Shown here: piece by piece, positions 7,460-16,785 of the stretch
Numbering within the stretch: position 1 is the stretch's first letter
Layout of the letters: every line of letters begins with the position of its first letter
From: Burkholderiales bacterium
GTDB taxonomy: Bacteria > Pseudomonadota > Gammaproteobacteria > Burkholderiales > Casimicrobiaceae
DNA length: 32,250 nt
Reading direction: 5' to 3'
Assembly: GCA_016790165.1 (NCBI GenBank)
Contig: JAEUPL010000014.1
Coordinates: 1 to 32,250, forward strand
Program-made: the position numbers and the translations under genes
The notes under the pieces: generated by a model
Seen by the model: only the letters and a program-made list of their open reading frames with translations
What the model was told of the DNA's origin: nothing
The model's database searches: none

Positions 7460-8941
7460 ATGATCGAATTTTCGTTGCGCACGGCCCATCCATCGAATAC
7501 CAGGACCGATGTCGTCGCCGTCGCCGTGCATGAGGGCCAAAAGCTATCCTGGGCGGCACAGAATATTGATGCAGCCAGCCAGGGCGCCCTGTCGGCAGCG
7601 CTCAAAGCCGCGTCATTCTCCGGGCGTGCGGGTGTGGTGCTGCCGCTCTTCAATCTGAGTGGCGTAACGGCTGCGCGCGTGTTTGTCTACGGCGCGGGCA
7701 ACGCTACGGCGCTAAGCGCGAAAGATGCTCGTGCGAGCGGGCGTGCGCTGGCGGCTGCGGCGGTGGAGCAGGAGCTTCTTGAGTTGACCATCTACCCCCT
7801 CGCCGACAGCGCACAGGATGCACTCGACGCCCTGCGGCAAATGGTCCTCGGCGTGTCGGATGCGACCTATCGCTTTGAAGAAACCAAGGGCACCAGTGCC
7901 AAGAGCAAACCGAGCTTGAAGCGCGTGCGCTTTGGCTTGCCGGAGAGCGTGGAGGCAGCCGCAGCGGCGGCGACGCTGAAGACGGCGGTCGCCACGATTC
8001 ATGGCGTTGAGTTCACCAAGTACCTGGGCAACCTGCCACCCAATCACTGCACACCGGCGCGCCTCGGCGAAGAAGCGAAGAAACTTGGCAAGTCGCATGG
8101 TCTCAAAGTGACGGTGATGGACCGCAAGGCCATCGAAAAGCTGGGCATGGGATCGTTCCTGTCGGTCACCAACGGCAGCGACGAGCCGCCTCGGTTCATC
8201 GTCTTTGAATATGGCGGTGGCAAAAAAGGCGACTCGCCGACGGTCTTTGTCGGCAAGGGCGTCACTTTTGATACCGGCGGCATATCGCTCAAGCCCGCCG
8301 CCGACATGGATCACATGAAGTGGGATATGTCGGGCGCCGGCACCGTGTTCGGTGTGATGAAGGCCGTCGCCGAATTGAAGCCGAAGCAGAACATCGTCGG
8401 CCTCGTCGCGGCTTGCGAAAACATGCCCTCGGGCAAGGCCACCAAGCCGGGCGACGTGTTCAAGAGCATGAGCGGGCAGACGATCGAGGTGCTCAACACC
8501 GATGCCGAAGGCCGCTTGATTCTTTGCGATGCACTGACCTACGCCGAGCGCTTCAAACCGCGTGCGGTCATCGACATTGCCACCCTGACGGGCGCTTGTG
8601 TGGTCGCGCTCGGTAGCCACAATGCCGGTCTGTTCTCGTCGAATGACGCACTGGCCGACGCGATCCTCGCTTCAGGCAAGAAGGTGAACGACCGCTTTTG
8701 GCGCATGCCGCTGGAGGAGGACTACCAGGAAGCGCTGAACTCCAATTTCGCTGACATGGCGAACGTCGCCGGACGTGACGGCGGGGCCATCACGGCAGCC
8801 TGCTTTCTGTGGCGGTTTGCCAAGAAGTACGACTGGGCGCATCTCGACATCGCCGGCGTCGCCTATAAGGGCAGTGGCAAGGAAAAGGGCGCGACGGGTC
8901 GGCCGGTTGCCGCCTTGGTGGATTACGTGATGTCGCTCTAG
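7460..8941 (+). CDS. pepA: Cytosol (leucyl) aminopeptidase PepA
   Basis: A 493-residue M17 leucyl aminopeptidase, a cytosolic hexameric di-metal enzyme that removes N-terminal residues; E. coli PepA also binds DNA in Xer recombination and carAB control. The C-terminal catalytic domain shows VGKGVTFDTGGISLKPAADM (lysine and aspartate metal/catalytic residues) and the family signature NTDAEGRL at 346-353. The N-terminal alpha/beta domain occupies about the first 170 residues. Length is normal. ATG 7460 is preceded by AGGAAGTG. It is the first gene of a pepA-holC-hypothetical-valS series, divergent from lptFG. Confidence 0.96.
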   Translation: MIEFSLRTAHPSNTRTDVVAVAVHEGQKLSWAAQNIDAASQGALSAALKAASFSGRAGVVLPLFNLSGVTAARVFVYGAGNATALSAKDARASGRALAAAAVEQELLELTIYPLADSAQDALDALRQMVLGVSDATYRFEETKGTSAKSKPSLKRVRFGLPESVEAAAAAATLKTAVATIHGVEFTKYLGNLPPNHCTPARLGEEAKKLGKSHGLKVTVMDRKAIEKLGMGSFLSVTNGSDEPPRFIVFEYGGGKKGDSPTVFVGKGVTFDTGGISLKPAADMDHMKWDMSGAGTVFGVMKAVAELKPKQNIVGLVAACENMPSGKATKPGDVFKSMSGQTIEVLNTDAEGRLILCDALTYAERFKPRAVIDIATLTGACVVALGSHNAGLFSSNDALADAILASGKKVNDRFWRMPLEEDYQEALNSNFADMANVAGRDGGAITAACFLWRFAKKYDWAHLDIAGVAYKGSGKEKGATGRPVAALVDYVMSL

Positions 8942-8972
8942 CGCCGGCGTTGGAGTCGACGACTGCGAACGC

Positions 8973-9392
8973 ATGACTGAAATCGCCTTCTACTCGGCGG
9001 TGCTGAACCCGATCGGCTCCACCGCCAAACTGATCGCCAAGATCGTTGCGCAGCAGCGGCGGGTGCGTGTGCTGACACCGGATGCGGCGGCCACGGCGGA
9101 GCTGGGGCGCCTGCTTTGGGAATCGCCCGCCGAGGGCTTTATTCCGCATGTCACGCTGGCGTCGCCGCATGTCGCACACACGCCCGTGGTGATTGATCAC
9201 GCTGCAACGCACGAGGGCACAGCGGACGTCCTGATCAACCTCGGGCTCACGCCGCCGCCGTTCTTCGCACGCTTCGAACGATTGTTCGAAATCATCGGCC
9301 AGGATGAGGGGTTGGCCAACGCAGGACGCGAGCGCTGGAAGTTCTACAAAGAGCGCGGCTATGCGCTGACGCATACGGTGATGCGGACGTGA
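8973..9392 (+). CDS. holC: DNA polymerase III chi subunit HolC
   Basis: A 139-residue chi subunit of the clamp-loader complex, linking polymerase III to single-strand binding protein. MTEIAFYSAVLNPIGSTAKLIAKIV is the family start, and LGRLLWESPAEGFIPHV and the C-terminal WKFYKERGYALTHT fit HolC. It lies 31 bp after pepA and before valS, its well-known position in gamma- and betaproteobacteria, which strengthens the call for a poorly conserved family. The Shine-Dalgarno is weak (GGAG about 17 nt away), so translation may depend partly on pepA. Confidence 0.9.
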   Translation: MTEIAFYSAVLNPIGSTAKLIAKIVAQQRRVRVLTPDAAATAELGRLLWESPAEGFIPHVTLASPHVAHTPVVIDHAATHEGTADVLINLGLTPPPFFARFERLFEIIGQDEGLANAGRERWKFYKERGYALTHTVMRT

Positions 9393-9462
9393 CGCACCAT
9401 GACGCTGGCATCGTCTTTGGCACATTGTGGTCGGCCAACGAAAAGCCGCGCATAATCCGCGC

Positions 9463-10176
9463 ATGAGCAACACCGCCGCGAAAGACCTTCTCGCTCAGGC
9501 AGATCGGCTGATGAAGCAGCGCCTGCCTGAGGAGTTGCCCGTGTTGACTGATCTGGTGGTCGAGGAAATCGAGGTTCCGAGTCTTGACCGCACCATCTCC
9601 GTCGGCGGGCAAGTATTCGGCCCGGACGATTTTTCTCGGCCCGCACGCACGCCGGCGCAACCGCCAACTGGAATCGCGCCCGCCGCAACGCCCGTCGTCG
9701 TGCCGCCGCCGGCAGCGGTGCCTCTGGATGCCATTCCGGTGATGACCGAGCGCGTGTTTTCGCCCCCGACCCCGCCTGCGGTGTCCGTCGCGGCGGCGGC
9801 GCCGGTTTCTGCACCGCCGGTTGTGGCTGCCCCCACGGTGTCTACGCCGGCGCCCGCGCCGGTGGGCGACCCGTCGGCGGCGCTCACTGCGATTCCGAAT
9901 GTGCGCGAGCAATTCAATGCGCAGCTCGCCACCAAGCTGGAGGAACTGCGACACGCGGTGTTCAATCAGGCGATGCAGCAGCTTGAGTTGCACGCCGATG
10001 GGAGCCTGAAGAAGCACCTGCGTGATTCGCTCTCGTTGGCACTCGCCGAGCTGGTGCAGGACATGGCCGACCAGGTCGCCGAAGACACTGCCTCGCGCGT
10101 GCGTGAGGTGGTTGGGCGGGCGGTCGACACCGAAATCGCGCGCTTGCGGGAGCAGCTGAGCAAGCGTCGCGGGTAG
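9463..10176 (+). CDS. Pro/Ala-rich hypothetical protein between holC and valS
   Basis: A 237-residue protein I cannot name with certainty. Residues 1-60 contain EELPVLTDLVVEEIEVP. Residues 60-145 are a low-complexity Pro/Ala/Val linker. The C-terminal 90 residues (from about VREQFNAQLATKLEELRHAV) are strongly helical and charged, ending IARLREQLSKRRG, and look like a coiled coil. No signal peptide or membrane span is visible. The ATG at 9463 was preferred over an upstream in-frame TTG/GTG-type start because the upstream codons look like leader sequence. I recall Burkholderia proteins called DUF2486 with the same layout (short PVLT-type head, disordered middle, helical tail), and that is the best guess. 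Position between holC and valS suggests cotranscription, but does not give a function. Confidence 0.75.
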   Translation: MSNTAAKDLLAQADRLMKQRLPEELPVLTDLVVEEIEVPSLDRTISVGGQVFGPDDFSRPARTPAQPPTGIAPAATPVVVPPPAAVPLDAIPVMTERVFSPPTPPAVSVAAAAPVSAPPVVAAPTVSTPAPAPVGDPSAALTAIPNVREQFNAQLATKLEELRHAVFNQAMQQLELHADGSLKKHLRDSLSLALAELVQDMADQVAEDTASRVREVVGRAVDTEIARLREQLSKRRG

Positions 10177-10246
10177 CCCGCCTGCGTTGGAGCCTCGAGG
10201 GACCACGAGTTGGCGCGCCATACAGCTTTTTGGCTGCGTCGACGGA

Positions 10247-10316
10247 TGCATGGTCGTTGCAGCGCGATTTTTTGTTAAGTCGACATGAATCCTAATCGCG
10301 CTGTAACGACCGTGCA
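10247..10316. repeat. Long inverted repeat ahead of valS
   Basis: Two 23-nt arms (10247-10269 and 10294-10316) pair at 21 of 23 positions around a 24-nt loop that carries GTCGAC. The core arm is GGTCGTTGCAGCGCGATT with one mismatch to its partner. No T-tract follows the right arm, so it is not an ordinary terminator. It lies in the 316-bp gene-free gap between the Pro/Ala-rich gene and valS. It could be a cruciform-forming element, an operator, an mRNA structure at the 3' end of the upstream transcript, or a short palindromic mobile repeat. Confidence 0.8.
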
Positions 10317-10329
10317 GTAGTCGCTAGCG

Positions 10330-10359
10330 CTGAAAAGCTGTAAGTCCGGCGATTACAAT
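10330..10359 (+). promoter_or_regulatory. Candidate valS promoter
   Basis: CTGAAA (10330-10335), an 18-nt spacer and TACAAT (10354-10359) form a plausible sigma-70 promoter 133 bp upstream of the valS ATG, just after the long inverted repeat. The rest of the gap down to 10492 shows no further signal I can support. Confidence 0.45.
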
Positions 10360-10492
10360 GTGGCGTCGTGTGCCGTGCGCGAGCGCTTGGGTTCAGGTGA
10401 TTGGCGTCTACCGATGCCAGTGGGCCTGCGCAGCCGCAGCACGCGCGCTTTCTTCGTAACCCTTGTTTCGCGCGCCGCGCGTTTCGTTTGCC

Positions 10493-13360
10493 ATGTCCAC
10501 CACGCCCGCCTCGCCTCCGGCGTCGTCCGCTGCTACCAGCGCGCTCGACGCCCTCGCCAAGTCCTTCGAACCCAAAGCCATCGAGGCGAAGTGGTATCCG
10601 GTCTGGGAGCGCGCAGGCTATTTCGTCCCGAGCGGTGACACATCGAAACCGGGCTACACGATCCAGCTGCCGCCGCCGAACGTGACCGGCACGCTGCACA
10701 TGGGCCACGCCTTCCAGCAAACGCTGATGGACACCATGATCCGCTACCACCGGATGAAAGGTGACAACACCAATTGGGTGGTTGGCACCGATCACGCCGG
10801 CATCGCCACGCAAATCGTGGTGGAGCGGCAACTGCAGGCGCAGGGCACCTCGCGCCACGACCTCGGCCGGGAGGAGTTCACCCAGCGCGTGTGGCAGTGG
10901 AAGGAGCAGTCCGGCTCCACCATCACGCGGCAAATGCGTCGCCTCGGTGCGTCCGCCAACTGGGGCTTCGCCGATGCCAGTGGCGCCCATCAGGGCTACT
11001 TTACGATGGACAGCCACATGTCGAAAGGCGTGGTCGAGACCTTCGTGAAACTGTTTGAAGAGGGCCTCATCTACCGCGGCAAACGCCTGGTGAATTGGGA
11101 CCCGGTGCTGCAGTCGGCCGTGAGCGACTTGGAGGTGGAATCGGTCGAGCGCGATGGTCACATGTGGCACATCCTCTACCCGTTCACCCATGGCCCGATC
11201 GATGGTGTGCGCGGCATGCACATCGCCACCACGCGACCGGAAACCATGATGGCCGACGGCGCGCTTGCCGTCCATCCGGAGGACGAACGCTACAAGCACC
11301 TGATCGGCAAGCGGGTCGACATCCCGCTGATGAACCGCAGCATCCCGATCATCGCCGATGACTTCGTGGACCGCGAGTTCGGCTCCGGTTGCGTCAAGAT
11401 CACCGGCGCGCACGACTTCAATGACTATGCCTGCTCGCTGCGCCACAACCTGCCGCTGATCACCATCTTCACGCTCGACGCCCACGTCAACGAAAACGGC
11501 CCCAAGGCCTATCAGGGCATGGACCGTTTCGACGCGCGCAAGGCGGTGCTGAAAGACCTCGAAGCGCAGGGTTTCCTCGAAAAGGCGGTGCCGCACAAGC
11601 ACATGGTGCCGGTGTGCGAGCGCACCGGCCAGATCGTCGAGCCCATGCTCACCGATCAATGGTTCGTAGCCACCAGCAAGCCCACGGCCAAGCACGACAA
11701 GGGTCTCGCCGGCCGAGCGCTCGATGCCGTGAAGAATGGCGACATCCGCTTCTTCCCCGAACACTGGGCGCAGACCTACAACCACTGGCTCGAGAACATT
11801 CAGGACTGGTGCATCTCGCGTCAGCTCTGGTGGGGCCATCAGATCCCGGCGTGGTACGACGCCGACGGCAAGGTCTACGTGGCGCGCAGCGAGGCCGACG
11901 CGCTGCAGCAGAGCGGTGGCAAAGCGCTGACCCGTGATCCCGACGTGCTCGACACCTGGTTCTCCTCCGCGCTGGTGTGCCACACCACGCTCGGCTGGCC
12001 GGACGAAGCACGCTTCGCGAAAGACAGCGTCTATCTGCCGAGCAACGTGCTGGTCACCGGCAACGACATCATCTTCTTCTGGGTCGCCCGCATGGTGATG
12101 ATGACGCTGCACTTCACCGACCGCGTGCCCTTCCGCGACGTCTACATCAACGCGATGGTGCGTGACGCCGAAGGCAACAAGATGAGCAAGTCGAAGGGCA
12201 ACGTGCTCGACCCGATCGACCTGCTCGACGGTATTGAACTGGAGCCGCTGGTGGCCAAGTCCACCACCGGCCTGATGCTCGCCTCGCACAAGGAGAAAGC
12301 GGAGAAATACATCCGCAAGAACTTCCCGACGGGCATCCCGGCGTACGGCGCCGATGCCGTGCGCTTTACCTTTGCGTCGCTCTCCAACATGTCGATGACG
12401 CTCAACTTCGACCTGAGCCGCTGCGAGGGTTACCGCAACTTCTGCAACAAGCTGTGGAATGCCACGCGCTTCGTGCTGATGAACGTGGAAGGCAAGGATT
12501 GCGGCATCGGTGGTGGCGAGCAGGCGCTCTCGTTCGTTGACCGCTGGCTGCTCGGTCGCCTGCAGTTCGCCAAGCGCGATATCGCCGAGGGCCTCGACAG
12601 CTACCGCTTCGATTTCGCGGCCAAAGCGCTCTATGAGTTCGTGTGGGACGAATACTGTGACTGGTACGTCGAATGTGCCAAGGTGCAGATCGGCGAGGCC
12701 GAGAAAGCAGGCAATGCGGCCGCCGCGCGGGCCACGCGCAGCGTGCTCGTGCGCGAGCTCGAGGCAACGCTGCGTCTGGCGCACCCCATCATGCCGTTCA
12801 TCAGCGAAGAGCTCTGGCAGACGGTGGCACCGCTCGCGGGCAAGTCGGGGGCGTCGATCAGCACCCAGCCGTTCCCGAAGTTTGGCTCCGAGCGCGTGAA
12901 TGCCGAGGCTAATGCGAAGATGGCCGTGCTCAAGGAGCTCGTCACGTCGTGTCGCACGCTGCGCAGCACGATGAAGATTTCCCCTGCCGAGCGCGTGCCG
13001 CTGGTGGCGATGGGCGACGCATCATTGCTGCGCGAATTCTCACCCTATCTCGCCGCGCTGGCCAAGCTGTCCGACGTACGGATCGTCGACGCGCTGCCGG
13101 CCAACGACGCGCCGGTACAGGTGGTCGGCGACTTCCGCCTGATGCTCGAAATCAAGGTGGACCCCGTGCAGGAACGCGCGCGTCTCGACAAAGAGATCGC
13201 GCGCCTCACGGGCGAAGTGAGCAAAGCCACCGCCAAACTCGCTAACCCGGCGTTCGCCGACAAGGCGCCGGCCGCCGTGGTCGCGCAGGAAAAAGAACGG
13301 CTCGCGGCCTTCGCGGCGACACTCGAAAAGATCACGGCGCAGCGGGCGAAGTTGAGCTAG
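10493..13360 (+). CDS. valS: Valyl-tRNA synthetase
   Basis: A 955-residue class I aminoacyl-tRNA synthetase charging tRNA-Val. The nucleotide-binding signature appears as [15 protein letters not shown] (HMGH at 69-72) and the second as [13 protein letters not shown] (KMSKS at 563-567). Between them is the CP1 editing domain ([34 protein letters not shown]), which hydrolyses mischarged threonyl-t[16 protein letters not shown] belongs to the anticodon-binding domain, and the C-terminal 70 residues form the tRNA-binding coiled coil ([20 protein letters not shown]). I took ATG 10493; a TTG ten codons earlier is possible. There is no strong Shine-Dalgarno. Length is normal for the bacterial enzyme, with a short Ser/Ala-rich N-terminal extension. 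Confidence 0.97.
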   Translation: MSTTPASPPASSAATSALDALAKSFEPKAIEAKWYPVWERAGYFVPSGDTSKPGYTIQLPPPNVTGTLHMGHAFQQTLMDTMIRYHRMKGDNTNWVVGTDHAGIATQIVVERQLQAQGTSRHDLGREEFTQRVWQWKEQSGSTITRQMRRLGASANWGFADASGAHQGYFTMDSHMSKGVVETFVKLFEEGLIYRGKRLVNWDPVLQSAVSDLEVESVERDGHMWHILYPFTHGPIDGVRGMHIATTRPETMMADGALAVHPEDERYKHLIGKRVDIPLMNRSIPIIADDFVDREFGSGCVKITGAHDFNDYACSLRHNLPLITIFTLDAHVNENGPKAYQGMDRFDARKAVLKDLEAQGFLEKAVPHKHMVPVCERTGQIVEPMLTDQWFVATSKPTAKHDKGLAGRALDAVKNGDIRFFPEHWAQTYNHWLENIQDWCISRQLWWGHQIPAWYDADGKVYVARSEADALQQSGGKALTRDPDVLDTWFSSALVCHTTLGWPDEARFAKDSVYLPSNVLVTGNDIIFFWVARMVMMTLHFTDRVPFRDVYINAMVRDAEGNKMSKSKGNVLDPIDLLDGIELEPLVAKSTTGLMLASHKEKAEKYIRKNFPTGIPAYGADAVRFTFASLSNMSMTLNFDLSRCEGYRNFCNKLWNATRFVLMNVEGKDCGIGGGEQALSFVDRWLLGRLQFAKRDIAEGLDSYRFDFAAKALYEFVWDEYCDWYVECAKVQIGEAEKAGNAAAARATRSVLVRELEATLRLAHPIMPFISEELWQTVAPLAGKSGASISTQPFPKFGSERVNAEANAKMAVLKELVTSCRTLRSTMKISPAERVPLVAMGDASLLREFSPYLAALAKLSDVRIVDALPANDAPVQVVGDFRLMLEIKVDPVQERARLDKEIARLTGEVSKATAKLANPAFADKAPAAVVAQEKERLAAFAATLEKITAQRAKLS

Positions 13361-13376
13361 CGACGATCCGGGCGCG

Positions 13377-14300
13377 TCAGGGGGCCTCCGGCGAATCGCG
13401 CAACCGCTCCCGCACAAACGCGCGGAAGATCGCCATCGATGGCGCCTCGGTACGACCGTTCAAGGTGACGAAAGCGAATTTCGCGCCACCCTCGAACGGC
13501 GGATCGACGGGCAGCTCAGCGAGCTCGCCGCGCATGATCGAAGCCGCCGCCGTGGCCGCAACGCCCAGAAAAATTGCGTCGGACTGCCGCACCACCGCAA
13601 GCAACTCGGTGATTTCATCGCATTGCAGGTGCACCGCCACGTCGGGCGCAGCGTCGGGGCCATAGCGGCTGACGAGATATTGCGCGACCTCGGTGCTGAT
13701 CGGTGTGCACGCGAGGGGGTAGCGTCGAACGTCAGCGAACGGGATGCGACGGCGCCGCGCGCGTGTGAGGAGCGGGTGACCTCTACGACACAGAAATGCG
13801 GCGCGCATTTCGCTGATCGGTTCGATGCGCAAGTCCGCCGCGGCTGGAATGCGGCGCGAATCAATGGCGAGCACGTCGAGCTGCCGGTCCCGCAGCAGTG
13901 CCAGTTGCTGCGCGGGTGAACCGCGCGACACCACGACGCGCACGCCAGCATGGTGCGTTGCCATGTGGCGCATGAACGGCACCAGCAACACGGCGCTTGG
14001 CCCGGCACCGAGGCCGATGCGCAACTCGCCCAGCGCGGCCGTGCGTGCCAGCTCCGCCGTGCGGCGCAGTTCGGCGGCGTCGTGCAGCAGTTGCCTGGCA
14101 CGTGCTGCTACCGCCTGACCCACCGGCGTCAGCTCGTTCTTTTTGCCGATCCGATCAATCAGCAGTGCGCTCAGGTCGGCTTCCAGGGCCTGAATGCTGC
14201 GGCTCAGCGCCGACTGCGTGAGATGCAACTTATCCGCTGCGCCGCTGAATGAACCGACGTCGGCCACGGCGAGCAGGTGATCGAGTTGGCGAAGGTTCAT
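13377..14300 (-). CDS. LysR-family transcriptional regulator, divergent from Bug/amidohydrolase genes
   Basis: A 307-residue LysR-type regulator. The N-terminal HTH is clear (MNLRQLDHLLAVADVGSFSG, then KLHLTQSALSRSIQALEADL), followed by a hinge and an effector-binding domain of normal length; a second stretch LRIGLGAGPSAVLLVPFM begins the first lobe. It is convergent with valS (16 bp apart) and divergent from the Bug-type binding-protein gene and the M20 hydrolase, with about 204 bp between starts. A pair of AATGCATT palindromes in that gap are candidate binding half-sites. It probably controls the two genes to its right in response to their substrate or product. Confidence 0.93.
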   Translation of the reverse strand: MNLRQLDHLLAVADVGSFSGAADKLHLTQSALSRSIQALEADLSALLIDRIGKKNELTPVGQAVAARARQLLHDAAELRRTAELARTAALGELRIGLGAGPSAVLLVPFMRHMATHHAGVRVVVSRGSPAQQLALLRDRQLDVLAIDSRRIPAAADLRIEPISEMRAAFLCRRGHPLLTRARRRRIPFADVRRYPLACTPISTEVAQYLVSRYGPDAAPDVAVHLQCDEITELLAVVRQSDAIFLGVAATAAASIMRGELAELPVDPPFEGGAKFAFVTLNGRTEAPSMAIFRAFVRERLRDSPEAP

Positions 14301-14320
14301 GCTGGCTGCAGCGAAGTGGT

Positions 14321-14374
14321 CAATGCATTCTACTCATACAAAAAATTGAAACAATGCATTGGACGAATCATTGT
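14321..14374. promoter_or_regulatory. Repeated AATGCATT palindromes with overlapping weak promoter
   Basis: CAATGCATT occurs twice (14321-14329 and 14352-14360), and each contains the perfect 8-bp palindrome AATGCATT. The copies are 31 bp apart, about three helical turns, so proteins bound to both would face the same side of DNA. A possible promoter TTGAAA (14346-14351), 17 nt, CATTGT (14369-14374) for the binding-protein gene overlaps the second copy. The site is close to the LysR gene start (14300), where an autoregulatory operator would be expected. The rest of 14375-14490 shows nothing I can support. Confidence 0.55.
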
Positions 14375-14504
14375 CGTGCGTCTACGATGGCAATTTGGAC
14401 GCCGCTGCGCCGCAACTCTGCGGCGCGACTGCCAGACGCGGTCTCGCTGCGGGCCTTGCCAACGAGCAACTGGTGTTCGCTGGATCATTAAGGAGGAAGA
14501 GATC

Positions 14505-15488
14505 ATGACGTTTCATCGTGCAGTGGCCGGCGCCATGGCTGCCATCATCGCTACGGCGGCATTCGCGCAGGACGCATTCCCGGCGCGCCCGGTGACCCTG
14601 TTGGTGCCCTATCCGGCTGGTGGGCTATCGGATGTGCTGGCGCGCATCGTCAACAACCCGCTTGGCAAGGCGCTTGGCCAGACGGTCATTGTGGACAACG
14701 TGGGTGGTGCCGGTGGCGCGATCGCTGCGCAGAAGGTGCTCTCGGCTCCAAGCGACGGCTACCTGCTCTACCAAGGCTCGCCGAACGAGTTGATTCTCGC
14801 GCCGCTGGCGATGTCGGCAGTCAAGTTCAAGAGCGAAGATTTCCGCCTGGTGCCAATGATCGGCACTGCGAACATGGCCATCGTCGCGCGCAAGGATTTG
14901 CCGGCGAACACTGCGGATGAACTGGTCGACTACGCGCGCAAGGCGGCAGCGGAGGGCAAGCCGCTCACCTACGCCAGCGTGGGCAATGGCTCGTTCTACC
15001 ACCTGCTCGGCGAGCAGATGTCGAAGCAGACGGGCGTGGCGATGACTCACGTGCCGTACAAGGGCGGCGCGCCGGCGCAGCAGGATTTGCTGGGGGGTAG
15101 CGTCGACATTTTCATTTCACCGTTCGGCGCGCCGCAGGTGGAATTGGCCAACCAGGGCAAGCTCAAGTTCATCGCCGTGCTCTCGCCGAGCCGTCAGAAC
15201 CTGATCAAGAATGTGCCGTCGGTCAACGAAAGTCGGCAGCTGAAAGGGTTCAACCACGCGATCTGGACGGGTTACTTTGTGAAAAGGGATACGCCGGAGC
15301 CCGTGGTTCAGGCGCTGCACAAGGCGGTATCCGCCGTGCTGGCCGACCCCGTGGTGCGTGGCAACGTGGAGGCCAACAATCTCGAATTCGCCAAACCCAT
15401 GACGCTGGCTGAAGCCGGCAAAGCCTACACCGACGGGATCGCACAGTTCCGCGCGATAGCCAAGGCGATCAACTTGCAGCCGCAATAG
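14505..15488 (+). CDS. Bug-family (TctC-like) tripartite tricarboxylate transporter solute-binding protein
   Basis: A 327-residue periplasmic binding protein. A signal peptide occupies about residues 1-21 (hydrophobic GAMAAIIATAAFAQ, cleavage near AFA-Q), then the family start FPARPVTLLVPYPAGGLSDVLAR. The GGAGGAIAAQKV loop and THVPYKGGAPAQQDLLGG are typical ligand-pocket segments of Bug proteins, which bind carboxylates or amides for TctAB uptake or serve as sensors. ATG 14505 follows a strong AAGGAGGA; the open frame extends far upstream without family similarity. No tctA or tctB lies nearby, which is common for this greatly expanded betaproteobacterial family. The M20 hydrolase starts 30 bp downstream, so the ligand is probably that enzyme's substrate, an acylated amino acid or similar amide; that is inference. 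Confidence 0.93.
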   Translation: MTFHRAVAGAMAAIIATAAFAQDAFPARPVTLLVPYPAGGLSDVLARIVNNPLGKALGQTVIVDNVGGAGGAIAAQKVLSAPSDGYLLYQGSPNELILAPLAMSAVKFKSEDFRLVPMIGTANMAIVARKDLPANTADELVDYARKAAAEGKPLTYASVGNGSFYHLLGEQMSKQTGVAMTHVPYKGGAPAQQDLLGGSVDIFISPFGAPQVELANQGKLKFIAVLSPSRQNLIKNVPSVNESRQLKGFNHAIWTGYFVKRDTPEPVVQALHKAVSAVLADPVVRGNVEANNLEFAKPMTLAEAGKAYTDGIAQFRAIAKAINLQPQ

Positions 15489-15518
15489 CGTTCATCTACC
15501 CAGCCCGATGGATCGACC

Positions 15519-16694
15519 ATGAGTACCCTGCTCGAAGCGCTCTACGCCCAGGCGGACGAGTTCGTCGCGATTCGTCGCGATATTCACAGCGAACCTGAAC
15601 TTGCATTTGCCGAGTTCCGCACCGCGGATCTGGTCGCGGCGCGACTGGAATCGTGGGGCTACGCCGTGCATCGCGGGCTGGGTGGCACCGGGGTGGTTGG
15701 GCAGTTGCGGCGCGGCGATGGCAGCAAGCGCCTTGGCATTCGCGCCGACATGGACGCGTTGCCCATCGTCGAGGCCAACACGTTCGGCTACGCCAGCAAG
15801 CGGCGTGGTGTGATGCACGCCTGTGGCCATGACGGTCACACCGCGATGCTCCTCGCCGCCGCGAAGTACCTGTCGCAATCCGGCCGCTTTAGCGGCACGC
15901 TTAACCTGATTTTCCAGCCCGCGGAGGAAGGCAAAGGTGGCGCCAAGCGCATGATGGACGAGGGCTTGTTCACGCGCTTCCCGTGCGACGCCGTGTTTGC
16001 CATGCACAACGCACCGGGCATACCGCAGGGACATTTCACCGTGCGTGAGGGGCCAACGATGGCCTCCGCCGACAACGTGACGATCACCCTCACCGGGGTG
16101 GGCGGGCACGGCGCGATGCCGCATCGGGCCAACGACTGCGTGGTGGCCGCGGCGAGCATCGTGATGGCGTTGCAGACCGTCGTGTCGCGCAACGTCGATC
16201 CGCAACAAACGGCGGTGGTCACCGTTGGCGTGCTGCACGCGGGCACGGCCAACAATGTGATTCCGCAACGTGCCACGCTCGAACTGAGTGTTCGTGCGCT
16301 GGATCGTGGCGTCCGGGCGTTGCTGGAGACACGGATCCGGGCTATCGCACAGGCACAGGCGGAAAGCTATGGTGTGCGTGCGGACATAAATTATCAGCAC
16401 GGCTATCCGGTGCTGGTGAACAGCGCACGTGAGTCCGAGTTTGCGTGCACCGTCGCGCGCGATCTCGTCGGCACGGATCGGGTCGTCTGGAACGCGCCTC
16501 CGCTCACCGCGAGCGAGGACTTCGCGTTCATGCTCGAGGCCGTCCCGGGCTCCTACCTCTACATTGGCAACGGTGACGGGGCTTCGCCCGGCGCATGCAT
16601 GGTGCACAATCCGTCATACAACTTTAACGACGACAATGTGGCCGTGGGATCGGCGTACTGGGTGGCGCTCGCCCAGCGGTATCTGGCCGAGTAA
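15519..16694 (+). CDS. M20-family amidohydrolase (hippurate hydrolase/N-acyl amino acid amidohydrolase-like)
   Basis: A 391-residue di-metal amidohydrolase of the HipO/AmhX/IAA-amino-acid hydrolase group, cleaving an N-acyl or amide bond to release an amino acid and a carboxylic acid. Metal-site residues are evident: IRADMDALP (74-82), MHACGHDGHTAM with His100, Cys102 and His104, QPAEEG with Glu136-Glu137, and His163 (AMHNAPG). A lid/dimerisation domain occupies about 185-295. No signal peptide is seen, so it acts in the cytosol after uptake. It starts 30 bp after the binding-protein stop, giving a two-gene operon under the divergent LysR regulator. The precise substrate (hippurate, N-acetyl amino acid, indoleacetyl conjugate) cannot be read from sequence. 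Confidence 0.92.
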   Translation: MSTLLEALYAQADEFVAIRRDIHSEPELAFAEFRTADLVAARLESWGYAVHRGLGGTGVVGQLRRGDGSKRLGIRADMDALPIVEANTFGYASKRRGVMHACGHDGHTAMLLAAAKYLSQSGRFSGTLNLIFQPAEEGKGGAKRMMDEGLFTRFPCDAVFAMHNAPGIPQGHFTVREGPTMASADNVTITLTGVGGHGAMPHRANDCVVAAASIVMALQTVVSRNVDPQQTAVVTVGVLHAGTANNVIPQRATLELSVRALDRGVRALLETRIRAIAQAQAESYGVRADINYQHGYPVLVNSARESEFACTVARDLVGTDRVVWNAPPLTASEDFAFMLEAVPGSYLYIGNGDGASPGACMVHNPSYNFNDDNVAVGSAYWVALAQRYLAE

Positions 16695-16785
16695 CCACGC
16701 GCATGGCGGGGGCGTGGCAGGCGCGACACGGCCCCGACAGCCGGTTCCCTATACTGTCGGCCCAGCCGCCTTGCGGCGACACGCA

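Noticed and set aside
7712-8620. A 302-codon minus-strand frame inside pepA
   Set aside because: It is antisense to the conserved aminopeptidase and is His/Arg/Gly-rich, with no domain.
10292-12784. An 830-codon open frame antisense to valS
   Set aside because: It runs opposite the clearly conserved synthetase in the same codon positions, is rich in His/Arg/Val/Gly as GC-rich antisense frames are, and shows no domain. It is a mirror of valS.
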